A stretch of DNA of 64,000 nt, taken from positions 656,483,724 through 656,547,723 of the forward strand of contig NC_057861.1 of the NCBI RefSeq assembly GCF_019393635.1. Direction: 5' to 3'. The translations under genes were made by a program, and so were the position numbers. The notes beneath the pieces were generated by a model. That model saw only the letters and a program-made list of their open reading frames with translations, was not told where the DNA came from and did no database searches. Source of the DNA: Dromiciops gliroides (Eukaryota; Chordata; Mammalia; Microbiotheria; Microbiotheriidae). Shown here piece by piece: positions 22,796-34,044 of the stretch. Numbering within the stretch: position 1 is the stretch's first letter; each line of letters starts with the position of its first letter.

Positions 22796-23602
22796 AATAC
22801 TATAAGTTTTCCCCTTGTTAATCAACCTTCCTTTGTCTTATGGCTGTTGCTATTTGTTGATCTGCTGCTGTCTTTGGTTCTGCCTCTGCTTCCCAGTCTG
22901 TCCTACACCTTTGCTCATTCAAAGTTTTAAGCTATCTCTGGCCTATTCAAACCAGGAGTTCTGTTTGCTGCTGATCCAAATCATGAACAGAGAAAAGCAG
23001 AGAGTCAGAACGTGACCAGATTACTTTAAAAGGTGAATACAAACTCATTCTACTTTATAAATTCAGCCAATTTTCATCATGTTCAGATTTATGGCTGCCA
23101 CTAAGGTAGTCCTGCAGACTAACAAGGGCCCTGGTTTCACCATGCACATTATCAAATCACTCCCCAGCCCTATGCCCAATTAAAGATGATGGACATCTCA
23201 GAACTGGCTCCACAGTGGAAATAAAACATCTTGCTGATGAGAGATAGAGCGTTTCTCTTGTATATACAGAAGAAAAGAAGCCAAATGAATAGAATGACTA
23301 AAATATACAGACTCAAATATGGGTCCTGGGGTGAGCTGGAAAGCATTAAAAACTCCCTCAGAGGTTTAACAAATATTTATGAGGAGACAGAATGAAAAAG
23401 AAAAAGTCCTTTTTAAAAAGACCTGAGGAACAGTAGAGCTGTTTATTCTGGGAGAAGACACTCCTTGTTGATGGTCAGCACTGAAAAGAGATGAGGAGCC
23501 TGCTCAAATGTCTGCATGAACTTGACCAAAAAAAAGAGCCTAGTCAAACTATCTTTTGGAATGGGCAGAATTTTTCATTTGTTTATCCTTGAGAATGTAA
23601 GG

Positions 23603-23758
23603 GGGCAGCTAGGTGGCACAGTGGATAGAGCACCGACCATGGAGTCGGGAGGACCTGAGTTCAAATCCAGTCTCAGACACTTAACACTTACTAGCTGTGT
23701 GACCCTGGGTAAGTCACTTAACTCCAATTGCCTCACCAAAAAAAAAAAAAAGAATAAG
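23603..23758 (+). mobile_element. CORE-SINE (short type)
   Basis: Full-length copy. Flanks GAGAATGTAAGG (23591-23602) and GAGAATTGTAAGG (23759-23771) are a TSD with a one-base difference. Confidence 0.9.
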
Positions 23759-23840
23759 GAGAATTGTAAGGATTTAAAGACCCTAAAATACATTTTTGTT
23801 CATTTTATTGATAACTTTTACATCACATTTAATTCTGAAT

Positions 23841-24090
23841 GAGGCGGTTACGTAGCAAAGTGCTGGGCCTAGAGTCAGAAAGATCTGAGTTCAAATCCAG
23901 CCTCAGGCACTTACTAGCTATGTGACCTCAGTCAAATCACTTATCCTCTATTTGCCTCACCTGTTTTTTCACCTGTAAAACTATGATAATAATTATGCAC
24001 CTACCTTGTGAGGTAGGATCAAATGAGATAGTATTTGTAAAGCACTCAGAACAGTGCCTGGCACATTGTAATTAATGCTTATTATCTTCC
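23841..24090 (+). repeat. MIR/Ther-type SINE, near full length
   Basis: Complete order from GGTTACGTAGCAAAGTGCTG through GAGTTCAAATCCAGCCTCAG, TTCACCTGTAAAACTATG, TACCTTGTGAGGTAGGATC to the L2-type tail AGAACAGTGCCTGGCACATT and AATTAATGCTTATTATC. Confidence 0.85.
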
Positions 24091-24629
24091 CTCATTCCTT
24101 CTTCCCATTTCCCCTAAATATAAACATTACCTCCCACTTCCTTACTGAGTAAAGCCCTTATAAAATGTCTTTTTTTAAAAAAACAGCCTAGCCAAACCAA
24201 CCAACACACTAAGACTGATAGTACATGCAACCTTCTACACCCATAGTCTCCCACCTCTTCGATGAAAGGCAAGAAATTCGTTTTCTCATCTCTTAAGTGA
24301 AAGGCCTTAAAATAGAAGTTCTAGAGAAAACACTTAAATTTCTCTTTATCGAATGTTCAGTGATTTCAGGGCACCTCACAGGAGCTTAATAAATGCTTGT
24401 TGTTTGATAAATTCTTCCTAATGAAACTTTTTAAAAATATATTTTGCCGGTAATCAGACTCCCATATGGAAGAGAAAATAGCTCATTCATAGGTCTATTA
24501 TTCTAAGATCTTTTTCTCTCATGGTCTTTTCTACAAAAGTTACTATTATAATAAAGCTTATTCACTTCCATACTTATTAAGTCATAATCTTGGGCTTGAG
24601 AGATTCTAATATAAATTAAACATTTTCTT

Positions 24630-25345
24630 TTCACTAAACTCCAATATCTCTCTATCACCTCCAAAATCAAATATAAAATCCTCTGGCATTCAGTCTTTCA
24701 AAACTTCCCCCTGGGGGGCAGCTAGGTGGTGAAGTGGATAAAGCACCCGCCTTGGATTCAGGAGGACCTGAGTTCAAATCCAGCCTCGGACACTTGACAC
24801 TTACCTAGCTGTGTGACCCTGGGCAAGTCACTTAACCCTCATTGCCCTGCCAAAAAAAAAAAAAACCAACTTCCCCCTACCTTTCCAGTCTTCTTACACC
24901 TTAAATACTCCCCTGCCACCCCGACACCTTTATGTACTCTGTGATCCAGCAACTCTAACCTTCTTGCTGTTTCTTGAATAAGACACCCCTGAAAAAAAAG
25001 ACACCCCTGACTCTGTAAGCATATTTACTGGTGGTGCCCCATGCCTGGAATTCTCTTCCTCCTTATCTCTGCCTCTTGACCTCCCTGACTACTTTCAGGT
25101 CCTACCTAAAATTCTACCTTCTATAAGAAGCTTTTCCTGATACCTCAACATGCTAGAACATTCATCTGTTGATCATCTCCATTTTACCTGTATTGTATAT
25201 AGCTACTTTCATGTTGTTTAGATTGTGAGCTCTTTGGGAACAGGAACTGTCTTTTGTCCTTATATGTAGCCCCAGTACTCTTGCATGGTGACTGGCATAT
25301 AATAGGTACTTAGTAAATGTTTATTGACTGACAAACTCAACTGAT
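24630..25345 (+). repeat. L2 3' region, SINE-interrupted
   Basis: AATATAAAATCCTCTGGCAT, CCTGGAATTCTCTTCCTCC, GACCTCCCTGACTACTTTCA, TAGATTGTGAGCTCTTTGGG and GTTTATTGACTGAC give the L2 ORF end plus tail. A short SINE (24713-24867) splits it. Confidence 0.85.
24713..24867 (+). mobile_element. CORE-SINE (short type) in L2
   Basis: Full-length copy. The TSD AACTTCCCCCT at 24702-24712 and 24868-24878 is L2 sequence. Confidence 0.95.
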
Positions 25346-25479
25346 TAAAATAACCAACCAAAGAACAATATCAAGAAGTCTTTTCAAACACCAGTAGGTT
25401 TGATGACTTTGAGATACAAGGACAATACACTTGAAACAATCAACCATTTTGCACTGGTATAAATTATGAGTTGATTTTG

Positions 25480-25625
25480 TATATGTTTGTGTTTGCTTAT
25501 CTATGTATTGTTTTCCCCTGGAAAATGTAAGACCCTTGAGAGGAAGAACTGCTTCATTTTTGTCTGTATATCCCCAGTACCTAACATATAGAAGTCACTA
25601 AACAAATGCTTATGAATTTGAATTG
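25480..25625 (+). repeat. L2 3' end
   Basis: TGTATATGTTTGTGTTTGC, AATGTAAGACCCTTGAGAGG, CCCCAGTACCTAACATATAG and AACAAATGCTTATGAATTTG. Confidence 0.65.
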
Positions 25626-25989
25626 AGATGAGATGGTAACAGGGTTCTAAGAAGGAACACTGAATTTTCAAGGCCAAGACAAAAAGACAAAGCATACAAA
25701 TTCTGCAACAGCACTGAGCCCCGGTACTAAGGAAGTATTTTCTATATGTGCTTTTTCACTTTAACCAAGAATACCTTAAGGAAACACTTAACCTACTTAG
25801 TTTTAGTCACATATGGATTATAGCTCTCCACTCATCCCTTCATGTGATGTGAACCTACTGTTCTCCAAATTAAGATCTGTAATAGCCTTTCCAGGTCAAT
25901 GGCCACATGAAAAAAACAAATTCTCTTCTCTCTCTAGAATCACAGAATCTCAGAAGCTAGGAAGGGCCTTGGGGGCCATCTAGGTAGGG

Positions 25990-26517
25990 CAAAGATTCAT
26001 AATGAGGAGTCCCTGAAATTTAAAAATGTGTATTTTGATAACCATTCCAATACAATTTGTTTTTTAAAATAATCTTATGGAGAAGCTAGGTAGTGCAGTG
26101 GATAAAGCACTGGTCCTGGATTCAGGAGGACCTGAGTTCAAATCTGACCTCAGATACTTGACACTTACTATCTGTGTGACCCTGGGCAAGTCACTTAATC
26201 CCAATTGCCTCACCAAAAAAAAAAAAAAAAAGACAGAGAAGACTGGTCTTAGGGGCAGCTAGGTGGCACAGAGGATAAAGCACTGGTCCTGGATTCAGGA
26301 GGACCTGAGTTCAAATCTGGCCTCAGATACTTGACACTTACTAGCTGTGTGACCCTGGGCAAGTCACTTAACCCCAATTGCCTCACCAAAAAAACAATGT
26401 TAAAAAATAATAATAATCTTATGTATTTTATTTTATGCATTTGAAAACATGGTTCTGAAGGGATCCATAGGTTTCATCAGACTGCCAAAGGGGTTCATGA
26501 CTCAGTAAGAACCCCTG
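25990..26517 (-). mobile_element. hAT-like MITE split by a SINE dimer
   Basis: The left arm 25990-26079 (CATAATGAGGAGTCCCTG, GTATTTTGATAACCATTCC) and right arm 26414-26517 (TTTTATTTTATGCATTTG, CATCAGACTGCCAAAGGGG, GTAAGAACCCCTG) belong to the same MITE family as 11053-11240 and the arms at 21.9/22.6 kb. The orientation is arbitrary and is given relative to the 21.9 kb copy. Confidence 0.7.
26080..26413 (+). mobile_element. Tandem CORE-SINE dimer
   Basis: Two short SINE units (26080-26231 and 26252-26413), each with its own A-rich tail, are joined by a 20-base linker (26232-26251). The only convincing duplication, TAATCTTATG, lies outside the pair (26070-26079 and 26414-26423). This is the pattern expected if both units landed together. 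Confidence 0.8.
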
Positions 26518-26860
26518 ATTCATTTAGAATTTCTTACCCAATACAAGAATCCTCCTCCACCAGATCCCTAATAAATGTTATCCACCCTTTGCTATTGCAA
26601 GGTGGTATACTTCATTTTTTCATTTAATCCTTCTTTTATTTAAAAAACCATTTATTGTCAACAGCTCTAGTTATTGTGAAAAAAAATAGTTCTTATACTA
26701 AAAATAAAAAACTCCTGCCTCCTAACATTGGTATTTGCCCTACTTTCTGACACTACATATGGAATATGTCTGCTTCTTCCTTCAAGTGAAGACCCTTAAA
26801 ACATTTGGAGAACATTGGTATATTGATATTAATCCTAGTCTTCTCTTTGGCAGACTAAAA

Positions 26861-27055
26861 AGATGGTAAAGTAGAAAGAATAATAACGTGGAATCAGAAG
26901 GTTTGGAATTGACTCCTAGCTCCAATACTTTCTGGCTGTGTGATTATGGGAAAGTCAATTCCTCTGTCTGAAACTCATCTTCCTCTTTAAATGAGAATAA
27001 TGATCATCCTTACACTATACTACACTACCTATACTTCCTAAAATTGTTCAAAGGC
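26861..27055 (+). repeat. MIR-family SINE
   Basis: Plus-strand MIR: ACGTGGAATCAGAAGGTTTG, ACTTTCTGGCTGTGTGATTA, GAAACTCATCTTCCTCTTTA. It is followed to 27140 by a short antisense L2 tail (CATTTATTAAGCGCCAAG). Confidence 0.65.
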
Positions 27056-27320
27056 CAAGTTAATGACCATTTATTAAGCGCCAAGTATCTGTCAGGCACT
27101 GTGTTAAGTTCTGAAGATACAAAGAAAGGCAAAAACAATTATTTTGAAGAAAGAACATGTAAACCTTAGAGCAATAAATATGATCCATTGCTATTAAATT
27201 TGGTTCAAAAGATCCATTGCAGTTTCAAAATAATTGTTCACCTGGTGACCATCCTTCTGATAACTAAAGTAGTCATGTCTTAATTTAACCACTCAGTAGA
27301 CTGCCTTATGCCTTACATCT

Positions 27321-27550
27321 TTGTGGGCAGGCAGCATGGCATAGTAGATAGATCACTGGTCTGCAGATCCCTTTTTTTTAATCTAGCCTCAGATATTTAT
27401 AAATTGTTTAGACAAGGCACTGAAGGTCTCAAAGCCTAAATTTCCTCATCTATAAAATGGGAATAATCACACTTGCACTCCCAGCTCACAGGTTTCATTG
27501 TATGGGAAATACTTTGCAAACCCTGCAGTGTTATTTAAAGTGAGCTATTA
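27321..27550 (+). repeat. MIR-family SINE
   Basis: GGCAGCATGGCATAGTAGAT, TCTAGCCTCAGATATTTATA, CTCATCTATAAAATGGGAAT and GTTATTTAAAGTGAGCTATT follow the MIR order. Confidence 0.65.
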
Positions 27551-27949
27551 TTATAGGATCTGCCAGGGTACTTGCATTCCACTGGCAAAGCCTTCAAGAT
27601 GACTATGGGGTCACCTCCACACCACAATGAGGCATCAAAGAAGGATGGACGTTAGGGGAAAATAAGAAATAACAAAAGTAGCAAACAATCATCTAGTTCC
27701 TATAACTACTTGCCATTAAAACGTGATTTTACCAAATCTTCACCATCCTGGGCACTTTCTTCTCATTAATTTGTCAGTGCCCAAACAAAAAAACATTATT
27801 CCAAGTATTGTCTATCCAGTGCAGGTTACAATGGCACAACTACTTCTCATGATCTAGCCACCATATTTATTTATGTAGCATAGGATTTTGTCAGTATTAT
27901 AAGAAATGATCAGAAAATTAAGAGAGAGGAAATGCTAAATGTGAAAAAT

Positions 27950-28330
27950 TCAGAGAAACTTGAGAAGACCTATAAGAATTGATACAGAGGGAAGTGAGTA
28001 GAACAAGGTGAATGATTCATACACAATTATGTGGAAAAACATCTGAACTCTGATCAATACAGTAACCAGTTGTGACTTTAGAAGGCTTGATGGCGAAGAA
28101 GTAAACCTCCAAACTGTAGGCAAACAAGTAAAGGACAATAAGTGCACAGTGAAGCACACATTTTCACAAATAGATTTGTTTTTCTTGACTGTGCTTTTAA
28201 CCATGATTCTCCAGAAAGCCCAGGACACACTTTTAAGTTTAGGCTGCATTATTAACATTTTCTTCATCATTTTCTTAAGTCTAAACAATCAACAAAATCA
28301 TAGATCACGCCCTAATTTTACTGACTTCCA
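27950..28330 (+). repeat. L1 3'-end-like remnant
   Basis: AATTGATACAGAGGGAAGTG, AGTAGAACAAGGTGAATG and TCTGATCAATACAGTAACCA correspond to the 'ACTGATGCAGAGTGAAGTGAGCAGAACC...' region of L1 3' ends. The downstream part is poorly conserved. Confidence 0.5.
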
Positions 28331-28384
28331 GGGTGTAAATAATCACAATGAAAATTTTAAAATCACCTGAGCTGAATGAGCTGA

Positions 28385-28525
28385 CTAACATACTACCAAC
28401 CCCTACCCTCCTAGTTTCCAGTTCTTTTCCACCACAAAAAGAGCTATTATAAACATTTTTGTAAACATTTAATATTTTTAAAGTACAAATATAGAAGTGA
28501 TATTGCTAGGTCAGAGTTGACCCCT
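28385..28525 (-). repeat. L1 antisense fragment
   Basis: GTTTCCAGTTCTTTTCCACC, AAAGAGCTATTATAAACAT and AAGTGATATTGCTAGGTCAG match the L1 segment also seen antisense at 34.29-34.38 kb. Confidence 0.6.
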
Positions 28526-28529
28526 ATTT

Positions 28530-29372
28530 TCCCACATATTTTTCACTACCTTCACATCTAATCTCATCACCAAATATCAAAGTATATTTTGACTTAATTT
28601 GGATGGTTTTATCAAGTTCTCTGTGGGACTTCTCTACTTCTTCATCTTTTCCAGCAGATAATAGTGTACACAGGCTATAATTATTTTCATGGGGGCTTTT
28701 TTGCTAATACTTATCATGAGCCCTGCAATGTGAGAAAGCCAAATATTTAATGAAATGATGCACATTTGTTGCCTTTGGATGCATGATAAAACCAACTCCT
28801 TTATTCACCTCTCCAAAGATACTAGTTTGTGAACCACCCTTCCACTTTCTTCTCTCTTCTGGTTTTGTTTACAAGAAACCTGTCAAGACAGATGACATTA
28901 AAGTTCCTTTACTTGCAGTGTCTCAATGCTAGTCATTGGATAAGGATCTCGTACTTAGAGTACCTTACAGCTAAGTTAGAATTTGTAGGCAGTCTAAAAG
29001 CTATGTGATTCCTAACATTCCCTGTCCCTGTTCTGCCACTGCCTACATTACCATTGTAAAGAAGCAGAAGAGTTGTCCCATGGGACAGAGCATCACTTTG
29101 TATTTTTCTCAGTTTCTTAAGTTACTATGGCCAAGGAATTCCTTGCCAAGCAGTCAGCCTACTGGTGACGAGTCTCTCCATACTTACGCAGGCTGGTCCT
29201 GAGAAAGCAAACTGAACTTTCTTTTCATGGACATACTCAATGCCTTCCAAAATAGCACAACTTTTCAGAGCTTACATTTCATGGATATGGCCTTCAAGAA
29301 TCAAAGTCATTTCAAGACAACAATGATGATTTAAAGAAGGACTTCATAATCCCTATCTGTATGTGACATTGT
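28530..29372. other. Mostly unassigned, locally repeat-free
   Basis: No gene or named repeat. 28640-28930 looks like unique sequence with a balanced composition. Confidence 0.4.
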
Positions 29373-29380
29373 ATCAAGCT

Positions 29381-29641
29381 CAGTGAGGCAGCTAGGTGGC
29401 TCAGTGGATAGGCCCAGTGGCCTGGAGTCCGGAAGAACTAAGTTCAAATCCAGACTCAGACATTGACTGTGTAGCCCAAGGGAAGTCACTTAATCTCTCC
29501 TCTGTTTGCCTTAATCCACTTGAGAAGGAAATGGCTAACCATTCCAGTATCTTTACCAAAAAAACCAAGCGTTAGTGTGCTGTGTTCCATGTGGTCACAA
29601 AGAGTCAGACATGACTGAACAACTGAACAACCACAACAACA
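29381..29641 (+). mobile_element. Mar1-type CORE-SINE
   Basis: Head GGCAGCTAGGTGGCTCAGTG, CORE, GAGAAGGAAATGGCTAACC, CCAGTATCTTTACC, then CACAAAGAGTCAGACATG and an ACAACAACAA tail. Flanks ATCAAGC at 29373-29379 and 29642-29648. Confidence 0.85.
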
Positions 29642-29644
29642 ATC

Positions 29645-29945
29645 AAGCCTAGGAACACTGCAGAACCTCCTGGAGGAGATTCATAACCAAGAAAAAGAGT
29701 TTGCCCTAAACATTTACACAGGAAAAACCAATCAGATGAAGAATTCCCTTTGTCTAGATGATACATGCAGTGAGCAAGACAACCTATAGGGCTCATCCAT
29801 CCATATTTGAGCAGACACAAAAAATGGGCAATAATCACACCCACGATAGGAGGAATAGAGTGGGAATTTCTTTGGGAAATGCATTGCTTCCTTATGATCC
29901 AAACTTCTTCTCCAAAAAAAGAGGAAAGGGGCCAAAGTCAAACAG
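29645..29945 (+). repeat. RTE (Bov-B-like) LINE ORF fragment
   Basis: TTTACACAGGAAAAACCAAT and AGATGAAGAATTCCCTTTG followed by a frame (29824-29940) reading MGNNHTHDRRNRVGISLGNALLPYDPNFFSKKRG. It resembles the C-terminal RTE reverse-transcriptase pattern 'M-N-L--EL-RR-RAGW-AFGK--..L-DPKLPAK-RA'. Stops and frame breaks elsewhere make it a fossil. The adjacent Mar1-type SINE carries the RTE-like tail, so both are parts of one mobilisation system. Confidence 0.6.
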
Positions 29946-30109
29946 TATGACTAGGCGTGGATAAGCCAGTTGTCATTTATATTGTTCAAGGGAAAACCGA
30001 CATCGGTGAGATCACAGATTCATTTGAGTATCTGAGTTTAACCTCTGTTAGTATCTGGCAATTACTATATTCTTTCTTAATAGCTCACAAATCCCCTACT
30101 GATAAATCA

Positions 30110-30525
30110 CTCTTGCCAGGAAATCATCTCCTGCTTACAATACTATAGTTTCCAGAATCTGCCCCAAAATTGTCTCTACTATTACCACTTCTCTCTCTAT
30201 GATTTCTCAGAGATTATGCACAATGACTCTAAATTCTTTCAGCCTTCTAGGATGTATTTTTGTCAGTCTAAAGACGCAAATTCATTTAAAGCACTGTGGT
30301 ACTCTCTTATTCACTATCTCTTTCCTTATCTTGGGTTATATTTCATTGTTTACATTGTTCTACCTTTTCCAATCTAAAAAATGTCTCCTTGCTAAAAAAT
30401 TCTCCCACAGTAGACTGTGAATTCTTTGAAAGCATGGCTATTTTTGCTTTTTTTTTTTTGTATTCCCAAGGTTTACCATATTTCTTGGCAAAAAGTGACA
30501 CTTAACCAATGCTTCTTGACTTAAC
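30110..30525 (+). repeat. L2 3' region
   Basis: The tail is clear at 30410-30525: GTAGACTGTGAATTCTTTGA, ATTCCCAAGGTTTACC, CACTTAACCAATGCTTCTTG. The body is divergent. Confidence 0.55.
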
Positions 30526-30617
30526 TTTAAAAAGATAAAAACTACACACAAGTAGTATAGAATAGATAAAGGAGCAGGGGTGGGAAACAGCTCTGACTTT
30601 TTTCGTGAGGGTGGTTT

Positions 30618-30767
30618 GTTTTTGGTTTTTGGTTTTGTTTTTTTTTGGGGGGGCAAGGAGGGTTAAGTGACTTGCCTAGGGTCACACAGTGTCTGAGGCC
30701 GGATTTGAACTCAGGTCCTCCTGAATCCAGGGCCAGTGCTTTATCCACTGTGCCACCTAGCTGCCCC
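30618..30767 (-). mobile_element. CORE-SINE (short type), short CORE deletion
   Basis: A minus-strand copy lacking part of the 'ACACTTACTAGC' segment. Imperfect flanks GTGAGGGTGGTTT (30605-30617) and ATGAGGATGTTTT (30768-30780). Confidence 0.9.
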
Positions 30768-30944
30768 ATGAGGATGTTTTATAAATAAAAAATAGAATAT
30801 AAGCACCTCTAATCAATTAACATTCATCATTTAGCATAAGACTGGGTATACAAGGCAATATTATTTGTGGGGGGTGAAAGAAACAGTGGAATATATACAT
30901 GTATACACACACATACATATATAATGTATAATGTCTTATTAATC

Positions 30945-31020
30945 AGAGTAGATTAAAAGCTCTTTGAAGGCAGGGAGCATGTCTAATGCTATTCTCCACA
31001 ACACTTGACATAATACTTTT
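30945..31020 (+). repeat. L2 tail
   Basis: AGATTAAAAGCTCTTTGAAG, GCAGGGAGCATGTCTAATG and CACAACACTTGACATAATA. Confidence 0.6.
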
Positions 31021-31479
31021 TTAATCAGTATTCCTCTCCAGCCCCTTCCTTTAATAATTCCTCATAATAAAAAGGTCTCCATGGGGTCTCAAAGGCTATG
31101 TCAGAACAATACAAACACAGGCAGACTCAGCTTCTTAAATAAAGGCGCAATGGCAGACTATCTGTTGCCCAAGGACAGCCTGGCTAAACTCAGGTTGGCC
31201 TCAAAACAATGAATTCTGGGACCACAACAACCCTCCAAGACCATCAGTTAAGTTGTAGAGGGGCTTGGATCTGCACTGGCAGATCGAGTGCCCAAACTGA
31301 CAAAATCACAAATCCTTAAAGTAAAATATATACTTTGTCTCGTTCTTCTGTTGGTGTAATTTGATATTAAATTGGGATTTGGCAAATTACACAGACTGTC
31401 TTGTCTTATTCTCTTTCTGTAAGATGTAAGGTGTGTGAACAGATGGCTAAATTCTAAACACGAACACTTTGCCAACTCC

Positions 31480-32235
31480 AAAGCATGTCATGTTTTAAAT
31501 ACTTACAAAAGACATGCACACAATGTTGCTTAACATGAAAAAAAATGCAGTCAAGAACACTAAAGGTCAGAAGAGATAGGTGTGTGGGGGGGGGGATTGT
31601 TCATTCTTTCTTTCTTTCCTTCTAGACCTGTGTTCTCCTAAGAATTAGCCAAGGTAAAAACATACTACAAAGTATCTCTCAAAGTTTTTTCTGTGCCATT
31701 TCTTTTTTCTGGCAGGATTTATGAGGTATATTTTTTAAATTAAAAAATAAGAATTCTACACAAAAACATATCATATCAGACCAGAGCTTCTTTTTTTCCC
31801 TACCTCTCAATTTGTTACTAAGACTCTAAGAAAATAAAAATCTAAGGTTAAGGAAACTTCCATCAATGTGAAGAAAATATTTTCCAAAATTAAAATAACA
31901 AGGTTCTCCCTGGTTAACATAACTGATTTAAGTTGCAGATATATGGCTTGCCCGAGAGATCACCTTTCTCCCTGTGCACTGTTCAAGGGCCAAATCCACA
32001 TCCTTTTCAACTCTGGGAGTCTTCTAAGGAACTCGCTTTTTTATAAACTGCTGAGCACACTGCCAGTGGAATATAAACATTTAATGACACATTAATCAGC
32101 ATTGGAATTTCCTGTATCACTTAAATAGGGGAAAAAAATGTATGTTTTGCAAGCCACAAAAATGATCGGATGTAAAAGTTACTGCTATATCGATTACTTC
32201 ATTAACTATAGCAACTTCAAGTTCACATTTTTAAA
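31480..32235. other. Repeat-free block, candidate conserved non-coding element
   Basis: About 750 bp without any repeat I recognise, in a window otherwise packed with them. 32073-32105 has TAAT/ATTA-rich words (TTTAATGACACATTAATCAG) of the kind homeodomain proteins bind. There is no long open frame and no splice structure. Whether it is conserved cannot be seen from one sequence. Confidence 0.35.
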
Positions 32236-32256
32236 GAGAGTCAGCATTATTTGTGT

Positions 32257-32440
32257 AAATGGTGCTGAATTTGGAGGGGAAAAGAATCGAGTCTAAATCA
32301 CAGCTTCGCTGTATACTGTGTATCGCTAGGCAAGTTAATTAATGACTCTGGGCCTCATTTTCTTCATCTGTAAAATCTGTAATATTTATGCTACCCACTT
32401 CACAGGGTTGTTGGGAATAATATTTAGTAACTCTTAGTAG
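32257..32440 (+). repeat. MIR-family SINE
   Basis: ATCACAGCTTCGCTGTATAC, CGCTAGGCAAGTTAATTAAT, TTCTTCATCTGTAAAATC, CACTTCACAGGGTTGTTGG. Confidence 0.7.
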
Positions 32441-32639
32441 TGATATATAAATAAGTAGTTATAAATTTAGTAAACATTTATTAAATACCAGTTAGTTTCA
32501 TGACATGATGGAGCCCCATATCCGCATAGGTCCCCACTTCTAACAAGTCCCAGATCTCAAATAGCACTTACCCTTTTATATACCTTTCTAATGTATTTAT
32601 CATGTGATTATGTATTATGACCGTCTGCATTTGTATTTT

Positions 32640-32770
32640 ATCCCCTATATATCTGTGAATTCCTTGAATGTGGAGACTGAGTGTTGGCTAAATATTCTAT
32701 CTCCCCAATGCTCAGCTGTGGCTAAAAATAGCCAATGTTTAATAAATGTTTGTTGAATGACTGAATGAGA
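32640..32770 (+). repeat. L2 tail
   Basis: TGTGAATTCCTTGAATGTGG, CCCCAATGCTCAGCTGTGG and AATAAATGTTTGTTGAATGA. Confidence 0.7.
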
Positions 32771-32899
32771 CCAGCAGGTCTGATCCCTGCCCTCAAGGAA
32801 CTGACCATCTAATTAGAATATAGAGCGCATATACAAATAGCAAAATGATACCTAATAAAAAACAAGATCTCCCATGATTGTGCATAGATCTGACTTGTG

Positions 32900-33960
32900 T
32901 CCCTATTGTGTTCAAAATCTTCCAATGGCTCCATACTGCTTACTGAATAAAGTTCAAACTCCTTGGCCAGATGTTTATATTTTGGCATTACCCTACTTTT
33001 CAAGATTTATATCAAATGTATTCCCTTCTCCTTAATTCCTCTAAGCTCCACTCCTGACTCACCAGACTTCTTTCTCCACCATGTTCCAGGAACCTTTTCA
33101 GCCTAGAAGATCCTTCCCCACCAGAAGCCCCTTCCTCTGATTGGTCAGTTCCTCCCAGAACCTCCAAGAACCAGAACCTGTCCCAAGGCATCCATAAATA
33201 TCCCCTCCTTTATTCTTTTTTGTGCCTTATTACACAGTCCAGACTTCTTTTTCCACCACGCCCACCCTTCTCCCTCTCCCAACCCTCTTCTATGTGTTGT
33301 CTTCCCCCATTTGCCCTTGAGGGTTAGTGTTGTCATTTCTTTTTGCTTCTACTTGGTATTTCCAATCTTTAACATGGTACCTGACCCATCTGTTGTTGTT
33401 CAGTCACTCATTCAGTCATGTCTTCCTGACCCCATGGACCATAGGGTTGTCTTAGCAAAGATACAAGAGTGGTTCGTCATTTCCTTCTCGAGTGGATTAA
33501 AGCAAACAACCATTAAGTGACTTTCCCAAGGTCACAGAGCTAGTAAGTGTCTGAGGTCTGATTTTAAGTCAGGTCTTCCTGACTCCAGGCCCAGTGTTCT
33601 AAATACTGAGTCACCTAGATGCCTCTGCCTGACACATGCTAAACATTTAATTGATACTTGACTTTCCATCTATTGTATCAACAATAGAACCAAACTGTGC
33701 TATTTGCCACCCCATGTATACACCTAATCAATTTGTCAAACAAAATCCTGCTCTGCTCACGCAGTTTTTTTTTTAATTTTGGAGGTTCTTCCACTCTATC
33801 TTGGTCCATTGCATTCCTAATCGTCTTTTAAGGTTGAGCTCAAATGCCATTACTTCATGAAGCCTTCCTTAATTTCCCCCAGTCAGTAATGATTATTTTC
33901 TCCAAAAAGCACTTGGTTTGCACTTCTTATATGTACTCATATTTCACTCATGTATATAAA
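32900..33960 (+). repeat. L2 3' region, interrupted
   Basis: CTTCCAATGGCTCCATACTG, AAGTTCAAACTCCTTGGCC, CTCCTGACTCACCAGACTTC, GGTACCTGACCCAT then, after a Mar1-type insertion, CTGACACATGCTAAACATTT. A second L2 piece (33786-33950: TTCCACTCTATCTTGGTCC, CTTCATGAAGCCTTCCTTAA) follows. Confidence 0.75.
33390..33628 (-). mobile_element. Mar1-type CORE-SINE in L2
   Basis: Complement of the full Mar1-type: TGTTGTTGTTCAGTCACTC, CATTTCCTTCTCGAGTGG, GACTTTCCCAAGGTCACAG, GTCACCTAGATGCC. The TSD CTGACCCAT/CTGACACAT lies at 33381-33389 and 33629-33637. Confidence 0.85.
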
Positions 33961-34044
33961 TATATAAAATGTAAAAAATATATATATACTTCCATTTATC
34001 ATTTCTTTCCCTGGAGGTGGATAGTAGTTTCCTTTGTAGATCTT

